Positions 45,888 to 59,191 of a stretch of DNA of 64,000 nucleotides are shown here, piece after piece. Origin of the DNA: Mycobacterium sp. SMC-4 (lineage in GTDB: Bacteria > Actinomycetota > Actinomycetes > Mycobacteriales > Mycobacteriaceae); NCBI RefSeq assembly GCF_025263265.1, contig NZ_CP079869.1, positions 3,534,001-3,598,000 of the forward strand. Reading direction: 5' to 3'. The notes below the pieces were generated by a model. It did not search any database. It was not told where the DNA came from and saw only the letters and a program-made list of their open reading frames with translations. Each line of letters begins with the position of its first letter. Position 1 is the stretch's first letter. The position numbers were made by a program, and so were the translations under genes.

Positions 45888-47281
45888 ACGGTCACCTTAT
45901 CGGCCTCGACCTTGGATCGGCAGAGCACCAGGTAGCTGCCGGCGGCCAGCAGGAAGCCGACGAAGAACCCGATGTCACCGAGCTCGGGCACCGCACGCAC
46001 CACATATCCGACGAACAGCTCCTGATTGCAGAACAGCACGAACGAGACCACCAGGCCGATCAAGAAGGACAGCAGCCCCGGCCAATTCGAGTAGTTGCGG
46101 TCATAGAGCAACCCGTCGACCCGCTGGCCGCGGCGCAGGAACTGATCGGCGAACACCACGCCCAGCCACGGCCCGACCCAATAGGCGATGAGGAACAGGA
46201 AGCCCTTGTAGCTGGTGGCGGCATCGGCCAACGCTCACCAGGCCACCAGGAAACCGGCCAGCCCGAAGAATGCCGTGGCCAGCGCCCGGGCGATATGGGC
46301 GGGCAGCCGGACACCGGTGGTGACGAACGCCATTCCGGCCGAATAGACGTTGATGGCGTTGGCGGCGATCGCGCCGATCGCGATGGCCAGCAGGGTGGCG
46401 GCGGCCAGCCAGCCGGGCAGTGAACTGGTGAACGCGTCGGTCGGGTTGTCGGTCACGCTGGCCGTCACGATGGTCACCGAGGCGGCGCCCACGATGGCCA
46501 GGACGGTGCACGCTCCGAACAGCCCGGTCGCGGCGAAAAGTCCGGTGCGCACCGGGGAGACGCTGCTGGGCAGGTAGCGGCTGAAGTCGGCGGCATACGG
46601 GGCCCAGCCCGCGACGTAGCCGAATGTGGTGCCCACGGTCAGCAGGAAGCCACCAAGTCCCCCGACACCACCGTCCAGGGCAGGGGCAGCAAGGTCGGCC
46701 TCGGTCATGATCAGCACCGAGGTGATCGCGAAGATGACCGCCAGCACCGGGAACGCCCAGCGCTCGAAGGCCTGCACCAGGTTGTGACCGAAGAATGCCA
46801 GCGCCGTCTGTATGACCACCACCAGGACCAGCCCGAGCAGCGAACCGATGCCGAACAGCGTGGACAGCGCGAACGCGGCGCTGATGCTGTTGGTCGCGAA
46901 CCAGCCGACGCCGGCGGTCACCGCCATCAGTGTCGAGGGCACCGCATTGCCCTTGTAGCCGAAAGCAAGTCGACCGGTCACCATCTGCGGCACCCCGAGT
47001 TGCGGGCCGCGTGCAGACAAGAAGAAGTGCGCCACCGCCCCGAGCCCGGCGCCGACGACGATGCCGGCCGCGGCCTGCCAGAAGTTCATGCCGAAATAGG
47101 AGACCGCCAACACGCCCAGGAAGATGGTCGCAAATTCCAGGTTCGGCGATGCCCAGGTCCACAACAGTTGGCTGGGCCTGCCGTGCCGGTCGCCTGCGGC
47201 GATGAACTCGTTGCCGCCGGGTTCGACGGCCACGATCCGGTCCCGGTAGGTCCCGTCGGTGCTGGGTTCAGCCGCTGTCAT
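45884..47281 (-). pseudogene. NCS1-family cytosine/purine permease interrupted by one in-frame TGA
   Basis: Frame from ATG 47281 encodes an NCS1 permease (MVTGRLAFGYKGNAVPSTLM, NAINVYSAGMAFV, about 12 membrane segments in total). After FLVAW a TGA stands at 46237-46235, and the same frame continues (ALADAATSYKGFLFLIAYWV, ADQFLRRGQRVDG) to 45884 with family-typical sequence. Total 464 residues plus the stop, a normal length. A single G-to-A change in a Trp codon explains it. The truncated product would lack the last three helices. Alternatives are a sequencing error, readthrough, or restart at TTG 46231. Neighbours suggest cytosine uptake. Confidence 0.85.
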
Positions 47282-47432
47282 TCTGAGCACTTTGACGCGC
47301 CCGGCACATGCTTGCAACCGGGACGAGCGAATGTCACACCTTCGGATTTCGTTGCCGCACTTCACCCGGACACCTGCGCGACAGGCGCTGTCCACACGTT
47401 GATGCCCTGTCGGACAAGGCATTAACCGCCGG

Positions 47433-48041
47433 TCAGTCGAAGACCGGCGCCTCGGTGCGGGTGCGCTTGAGCTCCCAGAAGTGCGGATAGGACGCGAAGG
47501 TCACCGAAGCATCCCACAGCTTGCCGGCTTGCTCGCCGCGCGGAATGCGAGACAGCACCGGGCCGAAGAACGCCACGCCGTTGACATGGATCGTCGGGGT
47601 ACCCACGTCCTCACCGACGGCATCCATGCCCTCGTGATGGCTCTTGCGCAACGCCTCGTCATAGCGCTCCGACGTCGCCGCTCCGGCCAACTCGGCAGGC
47701 AGCCCGACCTCTGCCAGCGACTCCCCGATCACCACGTCGAAATCCCCGATGCCCCGGTCGTGGATCCGGGTGCCCATCGCGGTGTAGAGCGGGGCCAACA
47801 CCTCGGCGCCATGCTCCTGCTCGGCGGCGATGGCGACCCGCACCGGACCCCAGGCCTTCTTCATCGCGTCCTGGTACTCCTCGGGCAAATCCCTGCCCTC
47901 GTTGAGCACCGCCAGGCTCATCACGCGGAAGTTGACCTCGATGTCGCGTACCTTCTCGACCTCCAGGATCCACCGCGAAGTGATCCAGCACCACGGGCAC
48001 AGCGGGTCGAACCAGAAATCGGCTCGAGACTTCTCGGACAT
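47433..48041 (-). CDS. DsbA-family mycothiol-dependent reductase (Rv2466c-like)
   Basis: 202 aa from ATG 48041, with GAAAGGA 6 bases upstream. Thioredoxin/DsbA fold with the CPWC active site ([13 protein letters not shown] near residue 15) and the cis-Pro segment [19 protein letters not shown]. The M. tuberculosis orthologue Rv2466c uses mycothiol to reduce substrates under oxidative stress and activates some nitro-drugs. Position next to pepN agrees. Confidence 0.92.
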   Translation of the reverse strand: MSEKSRADFWFDPLCPWCWITSRWILEVEKVRDIEVNFRVMSLAVLNEGRDLPEEYQDAMKKAWGPVRVAIAAEQEHGAEVLAPLYTAMGTRIHDRGIGDFDVVIGESLAEVGLPAELAGAATSERYDEALRKSHHEGMDAVGEDVGTPTIHVNGVAFFGPVLSRIPRGEQAGKLWDASVTFASYPHFWELKRTRTEAPVFD

Positions 48042-48138
48042 GGGGCATCCTTTCTCGGAGATCGCACACTGCGGCGTCCATGCCACACAACCCACGACGC
48101 CCGCCGGGTCTTCCCATCAAAGGCTAGTGTTTACGGGC

Positions 48139-50724
<2,586 letters not shown>

Positions 50725-50783
50725 CGTCGACACGCCGCCGCACGCATCGGTGCCGGGCCGTCGCCGTCCCTTACGCTCACGCC

Positions 50784-51176
50784 GTGGTCGCCGGGAACAG
50801 TCGTCGGGCGCGTGCCGCGCGGCGGCGTCAGCGCCGGGTCGCGGCCGTCGTCAACGACCTCACCGATGGGCAATGGGCGTTGATCAAGGCAGCCTGGAAT
50901 GGGTGTGCATACTGCGGCGCAACCACCGGGACGATGCAGCGCGATTGTGTGATGGCGATCTCCCGCGGTGGGAGATACACGATCGACAACGTGGTGCCTG
51001 CCTGCGCAGCCTGCAACGCGAGCAAGTGCAACGACGAGGTCACCGGCTGGCTGCGCCGCAAGCGTCTCGACGAGCGCCTGTTCCTGCAGCGCTACGTGCG
51101 GATCCGGGCCGAGCTGATGCTTACCGTCACCGAAGGTGCAGCCACGGTAGCCACCGACGCCTCACGGCTACCGTGA
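50784..51176 (+). CDS. HNH-like zinc protein with the first catalytic His replaced by Cys
   Basis: 130 aa, GTG start at 50784 with TACGCT 6 bases upstream, a leaderless arrangement. Arg-rich N-terminus (RRARAARRRQRR), then a treble-clef: CAYCGATTGT, QRDCVMAISRGGRY, IDNVVPACAACNASKCND. In active HNH enzymes the sequence before SRGG is DH; here it is DC, so the general-base His is lost while the zinc cysteines and Asn are kept. DNA or RNA binding without normal cutting is possible. Confidence 0.8.
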   Translation: MVAGNSRRARAARRRQRRVAAVVNDLTDGQWALIKAAWNGCAYCGATTGTMQRDCVMAISRGGRYTIDNVVPACAACNASKCNDEVTGWLRRKRLDERLFLQRYVRIRAELMLTVTEGAATVATDASRLP

Positions 51177-51211
51177 GCGCACTTTCGCGGAGGGGCGGGG
51201 CGAGCAGCGGG

Positions 51212-51688
51212 TCAGCGGGGCGAAACGCCCGCCGACAACACCCGCACGCCGCTGATCAGACCGTCGATCAGGTTGCCGTCCTTGAAGGAGGCGGCAGCCG
51301 CCGAAACTCCCAGCGGAGCAGCGTCCTCGATGCCGCGGCCCTTGACCTCGGAGCCGTAAACGACCTCGATCGCGCGCTGGTTCGGCGAGACGGCGAGCAG
51401 CACCGCGTTGTCGGGGGTCGGAACGCGCGCCAAGATCTCGCGGGCGGTGGCTGCGGTGTCGGCACCCAGATCGCCGATGTACACCGCGAAGCGTGCCTTC
51501 GCCGCGCGCGAACCGAACTTCAGCGCGTTGTCGAGCACGACCAGGTCCATCTTCGGGAACGGGTAGTGCACCGACAGCTCACCGGGCTCGGTGACCGCGG
51601 AGATCCGGCCACTGGTGGTGACCACCGCGCCGTAGGGCAGTTCCCGCAGCTGAGTTGATGCTGCTGTCGCGACCTCACCACTTGCCAC
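51212..51688 (-). CDS. DUF5130 domain protein (TPM-like)
   Basis: 158 aa from GTG 51688, chosen because GGAGG stands 8 bases upstream; GTG 51697 is in frame but too close to that box. [39 protein letters not shown] and [20 protein letters not shown] are the conserved core, found next to ctaJ and glbO in mycobacteria. Function is unknown; the domain resembles TPM phosphatase-like proteins. Confidence 0.8.
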   Translation of the reverse strand: MASGEVATAASTQLRELPYGAVVTTSGRISAVTEPGELSVHYPFPKMDLVVLDNALKFGSRAAKARFAVYIGDLGADTAATAREILARVPTPDNAVLLAVSPNQRAIEVVYGSEVKGRGIEDAAPLGVSAAAASFKDGNLIDGLISGVRVLSAGVSPR

Positions 51689-51905
51689 TTGCGCCACCTC
51701 CGATGGTCAGATGCGAACCATGGCCGCCGTGCCCGTGATCGGCAGGTTCCTCGGCTGCCCACAGGATCGGGTCGTGCGTCCACTTCTCCGACATGTCATA
51801 GGTCGCCGGGTGCGGGTCCTTCTGACGCCAGATGAACAGCGACAGCACACCGGCCAACGCCAGTGGGACCAGCACGAAGCTGGCGTGCATCAATGCAGTG
51901 TTCAC
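51675..51905 (-). CDS. ctaJ: Cytochrome aa3 oxidase subunit CtaJ
   Basis: 76 aa. One transmembrane helix ([20 protein letters not shown]) and a soluble tail with [20 protein letters not shown] and a His/Gly-rich end ([10 protein letters not shown]). Gene order pepN-HNH-DUF5130-this-HNH-glbO equals that around M. smegmatis MSMEG_4693, the small subunit CtaJ found in structures of the III2IV2 respiratory supercomplex. GTG start 51905 has TACGGT 6 bases upstream, so it is probably leaderless. The gene overlaps DUF5130 by 14 bp. Confidence 0.78.
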   Translation of the reverse strand: MNTALMHASFVLVPLALAGVLSLFIWRQKDPHPATYDMSEKWTHDPILWAAEEPADHGHGGHGSHLTIGGGASGKW

Positions 51906-51930
51906 GATCAAACCGTATCCCACGGCCGAG

Positions 51931-52596
51931 TCAGGCCGCGCCCTCACCCAGATATCTGGCCCACGCCGGGTCGAGTTCCTTGACCGTCGAGAGCAGCCGC
52001 CAGTGCTGACCCTTCGGCGGCAGCGGCGCCGCCCGCAGCGTCCAGCCCAGTTCGGCCAGCAATTTGTCGGCCTTGCGGTGATTGCAGGCCGAGCATGCGG
52101 CCACACAGTTCTCCCACGAGTGCTCACCTCCGCGGCTGCGCGGGACGACGTGGTCGACGGTGTCTGCCTTGGACCCGCAGTATGCGCAGCGAAACCGGTC
52201 ACGGTGCATCAGCGCCGCCCGGGTCATCGGGACCCGCGCACGGTAGGGCACCCGAACGTAGGTGCGCAGCCTGATCACCGACGGCACCACGATGCTGCGG
52301 GTCGCCGAGTGGATCACCGGCCCCATCGGGTCGTCGTGCACCACATCAGCCTTCTCGCACATCAGCATGATGACGGCACGGCGCATCGGCAACGCGGTCA
52401 GTGGCTCGTAGGTCGAGTTGAGCAGCAGCACCCGGCGGCGGCCCCAGATGGAGGTTTCCTGGACGACCGGCAGGTAGCCATCGACAACTGGACTGACGCT
52501 GTGGAGAGCGCGCGTCGCGATACCCGCTGTCGACCCAGATGGGCCTGTCGCGGTCCGGTGGTGCCGGTGGCCGCGACCGTTCTTGCGCTGCGCCAT
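51931..52596 (-). CDS. HNH endonuclease family protein
   Basis: 221 aa from ATG 52596 with GGAGG upstream; same length as Rv2469c. After a basic N-terminus come [20 protein letters not shown] and a complete HNH module: [40 protein letters not shown] (His, Asn, His and four zinc Cys). Cellular role is unknown, but it is conserved across actinobacteria. It is divergent from glbO. Confidence 0.9.
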   Translation of the reverse strand: MAQRKNGRGHRHHRTATGPSGSTAGIATRALHSVSPVVDGYLPVVQETSIWGRRRVLLLNSTYEPLTALPMRRAVIMLMCEKADVVHDDPMGPVIHSATRSIVVPSVIRLRTYVRVPYRARVPMTRAALMHRDRFRCAYCGSKADTVDHVVPRSRGGEHSWENCVAACSACNHRKADKLLAELGWTLRAAPLPPKGQHWRLLSTVKELDPAWARYLGEGAA

Positions 52597-52766
52597 ACGT
52601 CCTCCGCACGACAGTTCACCACGGATGTCAGCAGTTCGCACGACATTTCTCAGCGCGTTCGCTGGTCAGTCCGGTGAACTTTTCGTGACCCGGCCCGCCG
52701 TCACGCGTTCGGGACCCTCCGGTGCGCGAGTGACGGCGCTGCGGACATGTCCCACAATGGAGGGCA

Positions 52767-53168
52767 ATGGATGCAGTCGAAGCACAGCGGTCCTTCTACG
52801 ACGCCGTGGGCGGGCACGAGACGTTCCGCCGGATCGTCGGACGGTTCTACGAATTGGTGCGCGAAGACGAGATCCTGCGCCCGCTCTACCCCGAGGACGA
52901 CCTCGACGGTGCCGAAGAACGGTTGCGGATGTTCCTCGAGCAGTATTGGGGTGGCCCACGGACCTACTCCGACCAGCGCGGACATCCACGGCTGCGGATG
53001 CGCCACGCACCGTATCGAATCGGGTACCTGGAGCGTGACGCGTGGCTGCGGTGCATGCACATCGCCGTCGCCGACATCGACGCCGAAACCCTCGACGATG
53101 CGCACCGTCGAGAGTTGATCGGCTATCTGGAGATGGCAGCCGAGTCGATGGTCAACTCGCCGTTCTGA
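52767..53168 (+). CDS. glbO: Group II truncated haemoglobin GlbO (trHbO)
   Basis: 133 aa, with GGAGG just before the [47 protein letters not shown] and [11 protein letters not shown] (proximal His in RHAPY) are typical of trHbO. It binds O2 with high affinity and may aid respiration; in M. smegmatis it neighbours ctaJ, which fits an oxygen link to the aa3 oxidase. Orthologue of Rv2470. Confidence 0.95.
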   Translation: MDAVEAQRSFYDAVGGHETFRRIVGRFYELVREDEILRPLYPEDDLDGAEERLRMFLEQYWGGPRTYSDQRGHPRLRMRHAPYRIGYLERDAWLRCMHIAVADIDAETLDDAHRRELIGYLEMAAESMVNSPF

Positions 53169-53174
53169 GACGTC

Positions 53175-53828
53175 TCAGCGCAGCACCACCGACGGATCGC
53201 CGCGCCGCTGGTAGACGGTGCCGAAGCGGGCGTCGATGCGCAGCCACGTCGGGGTCACCCGGACCCGTATGACCTCCTCGGGCGAGGGCCGCACGAACCC
53301 CATCCCCGCCAGCGCCAGCACACACCGCATCGGGACGCCGACGTCGCCGGCCTCGGCGCTGACGCGCACCACCTCCTGGTCGAGCAGCGACGTCGGCGGG
53401 CCGTGCGCGCTGGAGTGCTCGCGCGCCAGCGCTGAACCGCGTTGCGCCAAGTCCACCACCACCCCGGCCGGCACGTCGTCGAGGTGGACGAAGCCGGTAT
53501 CGGCGGGGACCGCACCTCGCCACGCGGAGTCCATCGAGAAGCCCGGGTCGACGAAACCGTCGGCTGTCATCGCCGCCAACCCGGTTATCAGGGCGTCGGC
53601 GCCGGCGCACAGGTCCGCCGGCCGGACCCGGCCTCCCACCGCCCTGCTGGCCAGCACATCGAAACCCGTGGCGACCCAGGCAGCGATCATCCCGTCGCTG
53701 CGCGCACGCAGCCGGATCACCGCGGCCTCGTCGAGTCGGCGGGCCCGGTCGACGAAGGTGGCCAGGTCGTCACGCTGCGCGGACAGCGACTGCGGCCCCA
53801 GCCACAGGCCGCGCTCGACGTCGGTCAC
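53175..53828 (-). CDS. Conserved mycobacterial protein of 217 aa (Rv2474c-like)
   Basis: 217 aa, GTG start overlapping the thioesterase stop by 4 bp. No motif that I recognise; the chain is rich in Ala, Val and Asp with segments such as LWLGPQSLSAQRDDLATFVD and GMGFVRPSPEEVIRVRVTPT. Length and place, between glbO and the thioesterase, match Rv2474c. Function unknown; coupling suggests a link to the thioesterase. Confidence 0.8.
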   Translation of the reverse strand: MTDVERGLWLGPQSLSAQRDDLATFVDRARRLDEAAVIRLRARSDGMIAAWVATGFDVLASRAVGGRVRPADLCAGADALITGLAAMTADGFVDPGFSMDSAWRGAVPADTGFVHLDDVPAGVVVDLAQRGSALAREHSSAHGPPTSLLDQEVVRVSAEAGDVGVPMRCVLALAGMGFVRPSPEEVIRVRVTPTWLRIDARFGTVYQRRGDPSVVLR

Positions 53829-54244
53829 CGCGACCAGCGTCGCAGGTACTCTCGCTGCCGCTCGGAAAGCCGTTGCAGCCGTTGCTCTTCGATGTGCACC
53901 GCAGCCAGCTGCGTCTCGGCGACGACGGCAGGACGGGATTGCGGCGCGGCGCCCACCGAGCGCACCTCATATCCGATGGTGAAGTCGACCGCGCGCACCC
54001 GCTTGGACCACATGGTGACCTGTAGCGGCGAGTCCAGCAGTCGCAGCTGTGCCTTGTAGGCGATGTTGACCTCGGCGATCAGCAAACCGATAGTGGTGAT
54101 CTCGTCGCCGAAGGGTTCGCGCAGAAAAGGAATCCTGGCTTCCTCCAGGATGGTGACCATCGTCGCGTGGTTGATGTGCTGGTACATGTCGATGTCGGAC
54201 CATCGGACATGCACTGGGGCGGTGAAACCGTGCTGTTCTGTCAC
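53825..54244 (-). CDS. Acyl-CoA thioesterase (4-hydroxybenzoyl-CoA thioesterase-like hotdog)
   Basis: 139 aa from GTG 54244, overlapping the gdh stop by 4 bp. [20 protein letters not shown] contains the catalytic Asp of the DHB/4HBT thioesterase family, followed by [20 protein letters not shown] typical of the hotdog beta sheet. It hydrolyses acyl-CoA thioesters. It matches Rv2475c by position. The upstream in-frame extension is antisense-like and rejected. Confidence 0.88.
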   Translation of the reverse strand: MTEQHGFTAPVHVRWSDIDMYQHINHATMVTILEEARIPFLREPFGDEITTIGLLIAEVNIAYKAQLRLLDSPLQVTMWSKRVRAVDFTIGYEVRSVGAAPQSRPAVVAETQLAAVHIEEQRLQRLSERQREYLRRWSR

Positions 54245-57200
54245 CCCGCCGTTCCCGTCCCACTCATCCTGGTCATGCTGCGAATCTGGCGCGCTGCCAC
54301 CGACAGTGTTGCCAGGTCGTGTTCGCCGCTCTCGTACATCTCGGTCAGCGTGCGACGTGCCCGGGTGACGCGAGAGTTGTTTGTCGACTCCCACTCGGCG
54401 ATCTTCTCCTCACCACTTTCCTCGGGTTCGCCGACCCCGAGCACGTCGAAGCACAACGCACGCAACGAGCCGTAAATGTCATCACGAATCGCCAAGCGCG
54501 CCAGCGAATGCCAGCGATCATCGCGCGGCAGACGCGACACTGCGGTCAGCAGACCGTCGGTGCCCAGGTGATCCATGAGCGCGAAGTAGGTGTCGGCGAC
54601 CTCCGCAGGGTCGCGGTCGACGATGTCGGCGACATCGATCACGTCGAGCAGGCTGAAGTGATAGAGCCCGCTGGCGACGGTATAGGCCAATTCCTCGGGC
54701 ACCCCTTGGGAGCTGAACTCCTCGGCCTCTTTGGCGACGATGGCTTTGTCGTCGCCGCGCAGCCACTGCGGCATCAACGGGATCAAAGCGGCGACCTTGT
54801 CGGCGAACCGGTGGATCTCGGCGCCGACCGCCAACGGCTGAGGCCGGTAGTTCAACAACCAGCGCGTCGACCTGTCGACCAGCCGCCTCAGGTCAAGCGT
54901 CATCCGGTCGGTCACCGCCACCGAGACGCCGTCGGCTGTGGTGGCGCGGATCTGCCGCCAGACCCGGCCCAGTCCGAAGATCGCGTCAGCGGCCACGAAA
55001 CTACGCACGGCGTCGACGGGCGTCACGCCGAGGTCCTCGGTGATGCGATAGACGTAGGTGATCCCGGCGGTGTCGACGACGTCGTTGACCAACATCGTGG
55101 CCACCATCTCGCGGCGCAGCTGGTGCGCCCGGATCTCGGCGCTGAACTGCTCGCGCAGCCGCTCCGGGAAGTAGGCCGGCAACCGCGCCGCGAACACGTC
55201 CTGGTCGGGCAGGTCGCTGGCCAGCAAGTCGTCCTTGAGGGCGAGCTTCACGTGCGCCATCAACGTCGCCAACTCCGGCGAGGTCAGCCCCAGCCCGGCC
55301 TCGGCGCGGCGGTTGATCTCCTTGTCCGTCGGCAGTGCTTCGAGTTCGCGGTTGAGTCCCCGCTCGGTGACCAGGTCGCGGATCAACCGGGCGTGCACCG
55401 AGAGCACACTGGCAACGTTGGCCCGACTGGTGCCCATCAGGTCGTTCTGACTTTCGTTGTCCGACAAGACCAGTTGTCCGACCTCGTCGGTCATCGCCAG
55501 CAGCAGCTCGGTGCGTTCGTCGGCGCCGACCTTGCCTGCGGTGACCAGCGAGTCGATCAGGATCTTGATGTTGACCTCGTGGTCGGAGCAGTCCACCCCG
55601 GCCGAATTGTCCAGAGCGTCGGTGTTGATCCGGCCGCCGCACAGGTCGAACTCGATGCGACCCAGCGACGTCACACCCAGGTTCCCACCCTCACCGATCA
55701 CCTTGGCGCGCACCTGATTGCCGTTGACCCGGACGGCGTCGTTGGCCCGGTCACCGACGTCGGACTCGGATTCAGCTTTGACGTAGGTGCCGATGCCGCC
55801 GTTGAACAACAGATCGGCCGGCGCCTTGAGGATCGCCTTGATCAGCGCAGGCGGAGTCAACTCCGATGCGTCGCTGTCGATGCTCAGGGCCCGACGCGCT
55901 TGCGCGCTGATCGCGATGGACTTCTGGTCGCGCCGGTACACGCCGCCACCGGCACTGATCAGCGACGAGTCGTAGTCCTCCCAGCTTGAGCGCGGCAGAT
56001 CGAACAGCCGCCTTCGCTCGCCCCAGGACGTGGCGGCGTCGGGGTCGGGATCGATGAAGATATGACGATGATCGAAGGCGGCGAGCAGTCGGATGTGCCG
56101 CGACAACAGCATTCCGTTGCCGAAGACATCACCGCTCATGTCACCGACCCCCACCACGGTGAAGTCCTCGGACTGGGTGTCGACGCCCATTTCCCGGAAG
56201 TGCCTCTTGACCGACTCCCACGCCCCCTTCGCGGTGATTCCCATGGCTTTGTGGTCGTATCCGACCGAGCCACCCGAGGCGAACGCGTCGCCGAGCCAGA
56301 ACCCGTAGGACTTGGCGACCTCGTTGGCGATGTCGGAGAACGCGGCGGTGCCCTTGTCGGCTGCCACCACCAGGTAGGCGTCGTCGCCGTCGCGGCGCAC
56401 CACCTCGCTGGGGGCGACGATACCGCCCGATGACTTGTCGACGTTGTCGGTGATGTCGAGCAGTCCGGCGATGAACAACCGGTAGCAAGCCACTCCTTCG
56501 TCGCGGGTGGCCTCCCGATCGACGGCGGCGTCCCCGCTCGGCGTCGGCGGGTTCTTGACCACGAAGCCGCCCTTGGCGCCGACGGGCACGATCACGGCGT
56601 TCTTGACCGCCTGGGCTTTGACCAGGCCCAGGATCTCGGTGCGGAAGTCTTCGCGACGATCTGACCAGCGCAGGCCACCGCGGGCGACGAAGCCGAAGCG
56701 CAGGTGCACGCCCTCGACGCGGGGTGAGTAGACGAAGATCTCGAACTTCGGTCTCGGCAAGGGCAATTCGTCGATGAGCTCCGGGTTGAGTTTGAACGAC
56801 AACACGTTCTGCGCTCGCGCGGAGCTCGGCGCGGTGATGAAGTAGTTGGTGCGCAGCGTGGCCTGGATCATCGAGGCGAAAGCCCGCAGCACCCGGTCGG
56901 CATCGAGGCTGACCAGCGCGTCGATGTCGGCCGACACCGCCGCCACGGCCGCCTGCGCGTCGCGCCGGTTGGTCTCACTACGCTCCTGGTCGGCCGGCGC
57001 GAACAGCGCCTCGAACAATTCGACCAGCGACCGGGCGGTCCCGGCGTGATCGTTGATCAGGGTGGCGATATGGGTTTGGCTGTAAGAGAACCCGGCCTGC
57101 TTGAGGTATTTGGCGTAGGCACGCAGGACCGCGACCTGTCGCCAGGTCAAGCCCGCCCGCAGGACCAACTCGTTGAAGCGGTCCACCTCCGCGTGCCCGT

Positions 57201-59103
57201 GCCAGATCGCGGTGACGGCCTCGGCGAACCGTTCGGCGGTGAGCTGGCGCTGGGAACCTGAGGCGATCTCGGGGATTCCCCGATGCGGTGAGATGCGGAA
57301 CTGGTAGATCCAGACCGCGAGCCCGTCGGGCCGGGTGACGGTGAACGGGCGCTCCTCGAGGACGACCACGCCCATCGATTGCAGCATCGGAAGCAATTGA
57401 CTCAGCGACGCCGACCGGCCGCCGAGGTACCACACCAGGTGATGGACTCCGGCCTCTCCGCCGTCGTTGAGCACCAGTTTGACCGAATCATCTTCCAGCG
57501 CTTCGATGATCGCGATGTCATCCAGCGCCTGCGCGGGGTCGAATGCCTGCTTGTAGACCTCAGAGAACGCCGAGGCGTAATGCTCGGCGGTGCCGTGGTC
57601 GATGCTCCCCGCCCGAACCGAGCCCAGCAGACGGTCCGCCCAGGTGCGGGCAGCCTCGGTGAGCAGGTCCTGGATCCGCGACTGATTACCCTCGGAGACG
57701 TCGACGTCGCGCGGACTCGAACCCTCAGGCAACCGGACAGTGAAATGCACAGTTGCCCAGGGCGATTCGCTCACCCGGGCCGCGTAGTCGATGCTCTCAC
57801 CGCCGAGTTCGCGGACCAGGATGTCCTGCATCTGCAGCCGCACCGCGGTCGTATAGCGGTCCCGGGGCAGGTATACCAGACACGAGACGAAGTAGCCGAG
57901 CAGGTCGGCGCGCATGAACAGCAGGGTGCGGCGCCGTGAGCCCAGGTCGATGACGGCCATCGCCATCTCCAGAAGCGTCCGCGCGTTCAGCGCCAACAGC
58001 TCTGCCCGCGGGATGGTCTGGATGACGTCGAGCAGCAGTTGCCCGGGATGGCCGGGGTCGCGGTGGGCCATGGCCAGCGCATCGTTGACCCGTCGCGACA
58101 CCAACGGGATCTCCAGCACGTTGGCGTTCATCGCCGCGATGGTGAACAGCCCGACGAATCGGTGCTCGACCGCCGAGCCGGCATCCTCACCGCTCTTTTC
58201 GCGCACTGCGACAACGTGCGGATAGGCGCCGTAGCGCAGGAAGCTGGGGAAGGTGGCCTGCGCGAAGGCCAGCAGCTCATCGTCGTGGGTCAGCTGCGGA
58301 AGCACGTCCTCGCGCATCCGCAGCACACCCAGCCTGCTGTCGGCGTCAACGGAGGCGTCACCGTCGCGGACCGTGCAGCGCTGATATCCCAGCAGCACGA
58401 AATGCCCGTCGACGAGCCAGCGAATCAGCGCCGCAACGTCCTTGCGGTCGGGGCTGGGAAAACGGCTGCCGAGGTCGCCCTCGAGTTCGGCTGCCAGGCT
58501 GCGCAGGGTCGCCGCCATGTCGGCTGAGTCGAGGGCCACCTGCCTGGCATCGGCGAGGACTCCGGGCAGGAGACGTTCCGCTTCAGCCAGGGCCCGGCGG
58601 TCCACCGACCGGGACAATGCGACGTGAACCCACGTTTCGTCGACACCGTCTCCGAATGCCGCCTGGCCGGCAGGCGCGATGTCGAGCAATTCCCCATCGG
58701 GGTCGCGCCGGACCCGCAACACCGGGTTCATGATCGCCTTGTAGGCGACGCCGATGCGGTGTAGCAGCACCGTGACCGAGTCCATCAGCATGGTGGCGTT
58801 GTCGGTGACGATCTGCAGCGCAGGACCGAATCCGCCGGGCTCGTCGGGCCCGTAGACCGCGACCCTGGTCTCACCGGGGCCCCGCCGCCGGCCGAGGTGA
58901 CACTGGGCGGCGACCAGCGCCGGTCCGGCCATGTCGGAGGTCGGCGCTGCCCGCAGCGGACCGGTGACGGCGGCCTCGGCCCCCGGTGCGCCGCCGTAGG
59001 GACCGCGGTAGGTGTCCAGATAGACCGGTAACAGCCGCTCGACGAACTCCGGGTCCACCTCGCGCTCCGGCGCACCGCCGGAGGTTCCGGAATTCACCGA
59101 CAT
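54241..59103 (-). CDS. gdh: NAD-specific glutamate dehydrogenase, large (180 kDa) class
   Basis: 1620 aa, close to M. tuberculosis Rv2476c. AGGAG lies 7 bases before the ATG. The N-terminal half carries ACT-like regulatory modules; the catalytic core near residues 800-1150 contains [35 protein letters not shown] (catalytic Lys) and [17 protein letters not shown] (dinucleotide site). It deaminates glutamate to 2-oxoglutarate, which links it metabolically to korAB and the glutamine synthetase in this window. GarA controls this enzyme in mycobacteria. Confidence 0.97.
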   Translation of the reverse strand: MSVNSGTSGGAPEREVDPEFVERLLPVYLDTYRGPYGGAPGAEAAVTGPLRAAPTSDMAGPALVAAQCHLGRRRGPGETRVAVYGPDEPGGFGPALQIVTDNATMLMDSVTVLLHRIGVAYKAIMNPVLRVRRDPDGELLDIAPAGQAAFGDGVDETWVHVALSRSVDRRALAEAERLLPGVLADARQVALDSADMAATLRSLAAELEGDLGSRFPSPDRKDVAALIRWLVDGHFVLLGYQRCTVRDGDASVDADSRLGVLRMREDVLPQLTHDDELLAFAQATFPSFLRYGAYPHVVAVREKSGEDAGSAVEHRFVGLFTIAAMNANVLEIPLVSRRVNDALAMAHRDPGHPGQLLLDVIQTIPRAELLALNARTLLEMAMAVIDLGSRRRTLLFMRADLLGYFVSCLVYLPRDRYTTAVRLQMQDILVRELGGESIDYAARVSESPWATVHFTVRLPEGSSPRDVDVSEGNQSRIQDLLTEAARTWADRLLGSVRAGSIDHGTAEHYASAFSEVYKQAFDPAQALDDIAIIEALEDDSVKLVLNDGGEAGVHHLVWYLGGRSASLSQLLPMLQSMGVVVLEERPFTVTRPDGLAVWIYQFRISPHRGIPEIASGSQRQLTAERFAEAVTAIWHGHAEVDRFNELVLRAGLTWRQVAVLRAYAKYLKQAGFSYSQTHIATLINDHAGTARSLVELFEALFAPADQERSETNRRDAQAAVAAVSADIDALVSLDADRVLRAFASMIQATLRTNYFITAPSSARAQNVLSFKLNPELIDELPLPRPKFEIFVYSPRVEGVHLRFGFVARGGLRWSDRREDFRTEILGLVKAQAVKNAVIVPVGAKGGFVVKNPPTPSGDAAVDREATRDEGVACYRLFIAGLLDITDNVDKSSGGIVAPSEVVRRDGDDAYLVVAADKGTAAFSDIANEVAKSYGFWLGDAFASGGSVGYDHKAMGITAKGAWESVKRHFREMGVDTQSEDFTVVGVGDMSGDVFGNGMLLSRHIRLLAAFDHRHIFIDPDPDAATSWGERRRLFDLPRSSWEDYDSSLISAGGGVYRRDQKSIAISAQARRALSIDSDASELTPPALIKAILKAPADLLFNGGIGTYVKAESESDVGDRANDAVRVNGNQVRAKVIGEGGNLGVTSLGRIEFDLCGGRINTDALDNSAGVDCSDHEVNIKILIDSLVTAGKVGADERTELLLAMTDEVGQLVLSDNESQNDLMGTSRANVASVLSVHARLIRDLVTERGLNRELEALPTDKEINRRAEAGLGLTSPELATLMAHVKLALKDDLLASDLPDQDVFAARLPAYFPERLREQFSAEIRAHQLRREMVATMLVNDVVDTAGITYVYRITEDLGVTPVDAVRSFVAADAIFGLGRVWRQIRATTADGVSVAVTDRMTLDLRRLVDRSTRWLLNYRPQPLAVGAEIHRFADKVAALIPLMPQWLRGDDKAIVAKEAEEFSSQGVPEELAYTVASGLYHFSLLDVIDVADIVDRDPAEVADTYFALMDHLGTDGLLTAVSRLPRDDRWHSLARLAIRDDIYGSLRALCFDVLGVGEPEESGEEKIAEWESTNNSRVTRARRTLTEMYESGEHDLATLSVAARQIRSMTRMSGTGTAG

Positions 59104-59191
59104 ACGCCGCTCCTGACTCCTACGGGCGCACCGGACATCATTGTCGCTACCGGGGCGCTACGACCACGGTTAGCTGGCACGCACGACGAGA

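Noticed and set aside
45884..46231. Separate small membrane protein downstream of the permease
   Set aside because: It is in the same frame as the permease and separated by one stop plus two codons; it is the C-terminal part of one broken gene.
54319..55989. 556-codon plus-strand frame inside gdh
   Set aside because: Antisense to the clear gdh coding sequence; composition rich in His, Arg, Gly and Gln as expected for the opposite strand of GC-rich genes.
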